Positions 6,911 through 11,504 of a stretch of 11,504 nt of DNA are shown piece by piece (position 1 is the first letter of the stretch; every line of letters begins with the position of its first letter). The stretch is from NCBI GenBank assembly GCA_016287975.1, contig JAEEXV010000361.1, positions 1 through 11,504 of the forward strand, in the 5' to 3' direction. The stretch comes from Lentisphaeria bacterium (GTDB lineage Bacteria; Verrucomicrobiota; Lentisphaeria; Oligosphaerales; Oligosphaeraceae). Position numbers and translations under genes: made by a program. A model generated the notes under the pieces. That model had not been told where the DNA came from, made no database searches, and saw nothing but the letters and a program-made list of their open reading frames with translations.

Positions 6911-6915
6911 CGATG

Positions 6916-9897
6916 ATGAGACGGTTTGGATGGTTGCTTGGCTTGCTGGTGGCGCTGGCGCCGATGCTGGTCCGCGCGGACTTCGGGGATCCAGAGGGGC
7001 CGCGGGTGGTGCGGCTGGATTCGTCGCGGCAACTGCCGCTGGTCGAAGACGGCGTGGTGAAGTGCGAGATCGTCGTGGAGGCGAAGGCCTCGCCGACGGC
7101 GAAGTTCGCGGCGGGGGAACTGCGCAGGTTCCTCTCCGAATCCTTCGGCGCGGAGGTGCCGCTGGTCGCGGCGCCGACGGGCGGAAAGACGGCGCTGGTG
7201 GTCGGCACGGGCGTCGACATCTCGCGGGTTCCCGAGGACGGCTTCATCATCCGCGCGGTCGGCGGGCGCATCCACATCGCGGGCAAGGATCATCCGTCCT
7301 ACATGCCGTTGGACACGAAGCGGATGGCGTGGGCGGAGTATTTTGCGCGCGCGACGCTCTTCGGCGTCTACGACTTCCTGGAGCGCTTCCTCGGGGCGGC
7401 CTTCGTCTTTCCCGGCGAGGCAGGCACGGTGATTCCGCGGCACCGCACGCTGCGGGTGCCCGCGATGGACATCGTGGAGCGCCCGGACAACATGCGCCGC
7501 TATATTTCGTGGGGGCAGGGGGTGTGGCCTGAGCCCGAGAAGACCCTCCGCGAGCTGCATCGCCTGAACAACTACCGCCTGCGGATGCAGAGCCGCTACA
7601 TCCCGAACTGCCACGGACTGGGGCGCATGGCCTACATCGAGCGCTTCGGCAAGGAGCATCCCGAGTATTTCGCGCTGCGCCCCAACGGGACGCGGAGCAA
7701 CAGCCTCGCGGAGCGCATGGGCGGGCAGCTGTGTTTCAGCAGCGGCATCGTCGAGGAGATCTACCAGGACGCGAAGGCGTGGCTGACGGGCCAGAGCGCC
7801 AAGTCGCGCGGGATGTGGCACAACCGCTTCAAGTCGTATGTCTGGGACAACAACGCGGTGCAGCCTGGCTTCTTCAACGCGATGCCGCAGGACGGGATGA
7901 CTTCGTGCCAATGCGAGGCGTGCCGTAAGCTGGCGGCGCAGGGCAATCCGCAGTGGGCTTCCGACCAGGTGTGGCAAATGACCTGCGACATCGCGAATCG
8001 GCTGACGAAGGAGGGCATCCAGGGCTATGTCACGCAGATGGCCTACGGCGGCCACAAGTTCATCCCGCCCATCGAGATCCCTGAAAACGTGCTGGTGATG
8101 GCGGCGGTGCACGGGCCGTGGTCGCGCTACACGCGGGGAGGCTGGAAGGCGGAGATGGATTTCCTCGACTCCTGGATCGCCAAGCGCCATGGCCGCAAGG
8201 TGTGGCTGTGGACCTACGTCAACAAATACGGCGCGCGGAACATCCTCGACGTGCCCTGCTCGACGCCGCGCGCGGTCGGCCGTTTCTTCCGCTTGGCGCA
8301 GCCGCGCATCTTCGGCGCGTACATGGAGACGGAGACCGACTACGCCAGTTTCCAGTTCTTCAACTGGTATGTGATGTCCAAGGTGCTCTGGGATTCCTCG
8401 CTCGACCCCGACAAGGTGCTCGACGACGCGCTGCGCAAACTCTACGGCGCGGGCGCGCCCAAGGCGGCGGAGTTCCTCGACCGCCTGGAGGAGCTGTGGC
8501 TGAAGCGCGTGGTCGCCAAGACGGTCGACACGCCGACGGGGCCCGTCTCCGTGCCGCCCACCGCCGTCGAGCTCTGGAACGACATCTATGGCGAGGCCGA
8601 ACTCAAGCGCCTGGGCGCGATGCTGGACGCCGCCGCGCGCGCCGCCGGCAAGGACGCCGCCGCGCGGAAGCGCCTCGCCTTCCTGCGCCGCGAGTACCTG
8701 GGGGCGCTGGAGAAGGGGCGGATGGCGTTCCTGGCGACGCAGATGGGCGTGGAGACGCTCAAGGTCGCGGTGCCTGAAGTCGCGGAGGACGCGGTGACGC
8801 TGGACGGGCGGCTGGAGGAGACGGCCTGGAAGCAGGCGAAGGCGCTCTGGCTGCGCCGCCTCAAGGACGAGCCGACCCGCTTCGCTACCTGTGTGCGCGT
8901 GCTGCGCGACGGGAAGAACCTCTATGTCGCCTACGACTGCGACGAGCCTGAGTTCGCGAAGACCTTCACCGCCGACCTGAAGCACGACGACAGCGACATC
9001 TGGCGCAGCGACTGCGTCGAGCTGATGCTGAACCCGTCAGGGAAGCGGGACGGCTACTACCAGCTGATCATCAGCCGCAAGGCGCTGGTGGACATCGCGT
9101 GGCGCGTCGAAGCCAGCGGCCGCCGCACCTCCGACAAGGGGTGGGAGAGCGATGCGCAGGTGAAGTGGTCGCCGCGCGACGGCGGCTGGACGATGGAGAT
9201 CGCGCTGCCGCTGGCGCGGCTGGGCGAGATCGACCCCCGCAATTTCGTGGCGAACTTCTGCCGCACGCGGGTGCTGCAGGACGGCAAGATGATGCTACAC
9301 AGCTGGAGCCCCTTCATCACGCTCTACAACGACGTGAAGGGCTTCGGCGCGCTCTCCTTCGAGGCGCTGCCTGAGCGGAACCAGGTCTTCGCGGGGGACT
9401 TCGACACGGAACAGCACGGCAACTACTTCGGGCTGGAGAAGAAGTCCCGCGGTCTGCCTGGGATCCCATGGTGGCAGCAGGCCCTGGGCTGGTGGGGGGA
9501 CAAGCCGAACGCGGCGCTGTACCGCCTCGACACCGAGCATTTCCTCGTGGGCGGGCGCAGCCTGCGGATGGACAATCCAGGCGGCAAGAACCTGATGATC
9601 GGCCACTACCTGCCGCAGCTGCTCGCGGGGCGGAAATACCGTCTCTCCTTCGCGGTGAAGGTGGAGATGAAGGACCCTGGCAAGGGCGGCGTCTTCGTCC
9701 ACTTCAACGACGGCACGAACCATGCGTATCCGCGGCCAGCGATCCAGACCAGCTGCCCGTGGACGCGGTATTCGTTCGTGGTGACCCCCGCGAAGGGGCT
9801 TGCGGAGAAGGTCGTGTGCTACATCCGTCTGCAGAACCATCTCTGCAAGGCGACGGTCTGGTTCGACGACGTGCGTGTCGAGGAAATCAAAGAGTGA
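6916..9897 (+). CDS. Secreted DUF4838 glycosidase-like protein with CBM9-like domain
   Basis: 993 residues. MRRFGWLLGLLVALAPMLVRA (1-21) is a signal peptide with a likely cut after RA, so it is exported. Residues about 45-125 form an alpha-glucuronidase N-domain-like fold (ASPTAKFAAGELRRFL). GVYDFLERFLG at 150-160, the usual lead into a DUF4838 domain, opens the barrel region to about 500. There, DGMTSCQCEACRKL bears Cys331, 333 and 336; aromatic stretches KVWLWTYVNKYG and YMETETDYASFQFFNWY follow. Residues about 617-815 look like a CBM9 domain: VTLDGRLEETAWKQAKA at the start, NLYVAYDCDEPEF, SDCVELMLNP and WTMEIALPLARLG. About 825-993 resembles a jelly-roll carbohydrate-binding domain (SLRMDNPG, KYRLSFAVKVEM, ending WFDDVRVEEIKE). 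It likely cuts or binds a complex glycan outside the cytoplasm. Linkage specificity cannot be read. It overlaps the next start by four bases. Confidence 0.9.
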   Translation: MRRFGWLLGLLVALAPMLVRADFGDPEGPRVVRLDSSRQLPLVEDGVVKCEIVVEAKASPTAKFAAGELRRFLSESFGAEVPLVAAPTGGKTALVVGTGVDISRVPEDGFIIRAVGGRIHIAGKDHPSYMPLDTKRMAWAEYFARATLFGVYDFLERFLGAAFVFPGEAGTVIPRHRTLRVPAMDIVERPDNMRRYISWGQGVWPEPEKTLRELHRLNNYRLRMQSRYIPNCHGLGRMAYIERFGKEHPEYFALRPNGTRSNSLAERMGGQLCFSSGIVEEIYQDAKAWLTGQSAKSRGMWHNRFKSYVWDNNAVQPGFFNAMPQDGMTSCQCEACRKLAAQGNPQWASDQVWQMTCDIANRLTKEGIQGYVTQMAYGGHKFIPPIEIPENVLVMAAVHGPWSRYTRGGWKAEMDFLDSWIAKRHGRKVWLWTYVNKYGARNILDVPCSTPRAVGRFFRLAQPRIFGAYMETETDYASFQFFNWYVMSKVLWDSSLDPDKVLDDALRKLYGAGAPKAAEFLDRLEELWLKRVVAKTVDTPTGPVSVPPTAVELWNDIYGEAELKRLGAMLDAAARAAGKDAAARKRLAFLRREYLGALEKGRMAFLATQMGVETLKVAVPEVAEDAVTLDGRLEETAWKQAKALWLRRLKDEPTRFATCVRVLRDGKNLYVAYDCDEPEFAKTFTADLKHDDSDIWRSDCVELMLNPSGKRDGYYQLIISRKALVDIAWRVEASGRRTSDKGWESDAQVKWSPRDGGWTMEIALPLARLGEIDPRNFVANFCRTRVLQDGKMMLHSWSPFITLYNDVKGFGALSFEALPERNQVFAGDFDTEQHGNYFGLEKKSRGLPGIPWWQQALGWWGDKPNAALYRLDTEHFLVGGRSLRMDNPGGKNLMIGHYLPQLLAGRKYRLSFAVKVEMKDPGKGGVFVHFNDGTNHAYPRPAIQTSCPWTRYSFVVTPAKGLAEKVVCYIRLQNHLCKATVWFDDVRVEEIKE
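9881..9885 (+). promoter_or_regulatory. Ribosome binding site for the terminal glycosidase-like gene
   Basis: AGGAA, within GAGGAAATC, lies 8 bases before GTG 9894, which overlaps the preceding TGA as GTGA. This favours the coupled GTG start over ATG 9903, which has only a weak upstream box. Confidence 0.5.
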
Positions 9898-11504
9898 GCA
9901 AGATGGCGCAGGTGCCGCGGCATTTCCGGGGAGTCAGCTGGTGGGTGCAGTGGGGTGATCTGCAGAAGGGCGACGCCTCGTTGCATGACTCGATCCTGCG
10001 ACGCGCGGACGAGGCGGCCGCCGCGCACGCGGACACGGCGCTCATCTTCGGCACGCATTTCCGCTGGGACTTCCTTCCCTACTGGGACCTCCTGCACGAG
10101 TACTTCCACGAGGTCGCCGAGGCGCTGCACGAGCGCGGCATCGCGCTCTTCGACCACCATTCGTGCAACTGCGTCCACCGCTACTACACGGCGGAGCAGC
10201 GCGCCCGCGGAATGCACGCGATGATCGGGACGACGCCCTTCGCGCCGTCGGTCGAGGCGGCGGCGACCTGGCAGTTCAACGGGGAGTGCCTGAACGACTG
10301 GCGCGAGATCGACGCGCGCACGGGGAAGGTTGCGTACAACTGCTATCTGGCGGAGCAGTTCTGCCCGAACCATCCTGGGTTCAGGGCGGCGTATCGCGTG
10401 TATCTGCAGCGTCTGGTTAGCGAGGCGGGGATCGACGGGCTGATGTGCGACGACATCAACTTCTACGGCGGCTATCGGGTCTGCGCCTGCCCGCACTGCC
10501 AGGCGCGCCTTTCGTTCGAGCTGCCCGCGGCCGACGACGCTGGATTCTGGGGCAACTGGGACGACCCGCGCTGGCGCGAATACCTCGCCATGCGGCGCAA
10601 ATCCGTCGGGGACTTCATCGAGCATGTGCGGGACGGGCTGCCGAAGGGCTTCCCGCTGATGAGCTGCTGCACCAGCGGCGTCTACGGCGGGGCGAGCTAC
10701 ACTGGCCAGTCGACGCACGAGTTCCTGCGCGGCGACAACATCCTCAACCTGGAGCGCACTGGCGACAGCCTGGTGAACGTGCCGTTGAAACTGACGATGG
10801 GCGGCTACCACGAGGCCTCAGCGGCGCGCCGCGGCGCGCCCGTCTTCGCGATCGGCTACGCCTTCAAGGAGGGGCCTGCGGGGCAGCTGTGGGCGCTGAA
10901 CCAGATGCACGGCTTCTCGACGTGGTTCTCCACCCTCAAGGGGCGGCTCGGGCTGCCCCGCGAGGAACTGGCGAAACTGCCGCCTGACGCGGCGCCGATC
11001 GCGGGCGCCTTCGACTTCGAGCGGCTCCATCCCGAACTCTTCCTGGAGCGTCCGCGCGCGAACTGCGCGGTCTACTTCTCCGAACGCGTCAAAAACGACT
11101 CCTGCTTCGGCAACTGCGAACAGGGCTACACGCGGGACTTCCGCTTCCTGATGGACGCGCTGATTCGAGGCGGAGTGATGCCGGACACCGTCTTCGACCT
11201 GCCGTCCGACGCCACCGAATACCGCGTGGTCTGGATGCCATCGGTGGTCGACTTGACGCCTGCGGAGGCCGCGGCGCGCGACCGCTATCTCGCGGCGGGC
11301 GGCGTGATTCTCTCGACCGGCCCCGAGACGCAGGAGGGGCTGGCGCGGCGCGTGGAAGGCGACTTCGACGGGCTGGCGTGGCTGCAAGGCCAGGCCTTCC
11401 CAGACGACGCGCCAGACGAATGGCGCGAGGCACGCCCTGGGCTGTGGCGCAATCCGCGGCGCGTCCCCGCCGATGCCGCCGCGCGCCTGAAGGCGCTGGC
11501 GCCG
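9894..11504 (+). CDS. GH42-like glycoside hydrolase, 3' end missing
   Basis: The frame is open for 537 codons from GTG 9894 (or ATG 9903) to the window edge with no stop. It starts SKMAQVPRHFRGVSWWVQWG with no signal peptide. A TIM-barrel-like half holds GIALFDHHSCNCVHRYY, VSEAGIDGLMCDDINFYGG (D181 to about G193, acidic pair D186/D187 at a strand end), then VCACPHCQARL with Cys197, 199 and 202. The second half, from about residue 395, reads CAVYFSERVKND, RDFRFLMDALIRGGVMPD, YRVVWMPSVVDLTPAEAAA and RYLAAGGVILSTGP. That resembles the glutamine-amidotransferase-like trimerisation domain of GH42 beta-galactosidases. Translation is probably coupled to the DUF4838 gene by a 4-base overlap. It likely processes imported oligosaccharides in the cytoplasm; activity and substrate are inference. 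Confidence 0.85.
   Translation, partial: MSKMAQVPRHFRGVSWWVQWGDLQKGDASLHDSILRRADEAAAAHADTALIFGTHFRWDFLPYWDLLHEYFHEVAEALHERGIALFDHHSCNCVHRYYTAEQRARGMHAMIGTTPFAPSVEAAATWQFNGECLNDWREIDARTGKVAYNCYLAEQFCPNHPGFRAAYRVYLQRLVSEAGIDGLMCDDINFYGGYRVCACPHCQARLSFELPAADDAGFWGNWDDPRWREYLAMRRKSVGDFIEHVRDGLPKGFPLMSCCTSGVYGGASYTGQSTHEFLRGDNILNLERTGDSLVNVPLKLTMGGYHEASAARRGAPVFAIGYAFKEGPAGQLWALNQMHGFSTWFSTLKGRLGLPREELAKLPPDAAPIAGAFDFERLHPELFLERPRANCAVYFSERVKNDSCFGNCEQGYTRDFRFLMDALIRGGVMPDTVFDLPSDATEYRVVWMPSVVDLTPAEAAARDRYLAAGGVILSTGPETQEGLARRVEGDFDGLAWLQGQAFPDDAPDEWREARPGLWRNPRRVPADAAARLKALAP

Noticed and set aside
6724..8985. 753-codon minus-strand open frame
   Set aside because: It is antisense to the pseudopilin end and the DUF4838 gene, which have ribosome binding sites and known domains. 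Its translation is Arg/Leu/His-rich without recognisable motifs.

Overview
The window looks like a chromosomal segment of a GC-rich member of the Lentisphaerota (Victivallales-like), or a close relative in the PVC group. The main clue is a pseudopilin-type gene whose N-terminus reads FTLIELLVV...[10 protein letters not shown] without the usual glycine at -1. It sits beside a GntR/periplasmic-binding-type regulator and a DUF4838 glycosidase-like gene; expanded sets of such pseudopilins next to regulators and glycosidases are typical of that phylum. This assignment is inference from protein style; no marker gene is present.

Layout. Positions 1-250 are non-coding, extremely C-rich on the + strand, and hold about four degenerate 39-bp tandem repeats followed by two hairpins. 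An AraC-family regulator (281-1126) reads leftward. Between it and the first rightward gene (1127-1264) is a short divergent control region with a very good sigma70-type promoter (TTGCCG-17-TATAAT) and, just upstream of its -35, a 17-bp direct repeat spaced 21 bp, as expected for an AraC-type operator. Rightward operon 1 (1265-4869) has four tightly packed genes, each with a Shine-Dalgarno sequence: a (beta/alpha)8 glycosidase-like protein, a SIS-domain phosphosugar-binding protein of the UPF0309 type, a 234-aa orphan, and a Gfo/Idh/MocA oxidoreductase. A weak intrinsic terminator follows.

Operon 2 starts at a second promoter (4906-4933) overlapped downstream by 10-bp tandem repeats. It encodes a GntR-type HTH fused to a LacI/AraR-like sensor (4986-6107), the pseudopilin-like protein (6112-6894), a 993-aa secreted DUF4838 protein with a CBM9-like domain and a C-terminal jelly-roll-like domain (6916-9897), and a GH42-like protein (9894 onward) that runs off the right edge without a stop.

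Together this reads as a sensor-controlled glycan-use locus. A secreted multi-domain glycosidase-like protein and a pseudopilin act at or outside the membrane. Signal-less TIM-barrel proteins, a phosphosugar-binding protein and sugar oxidoreductases act in the cytoplasm. Three otherwise different glycosidase-like proteins carry the same Cys-x-Cys-x-x-Cys motif after an acidic strand end, the most striking shared signature here. The substrate cannot be read from the sequence.
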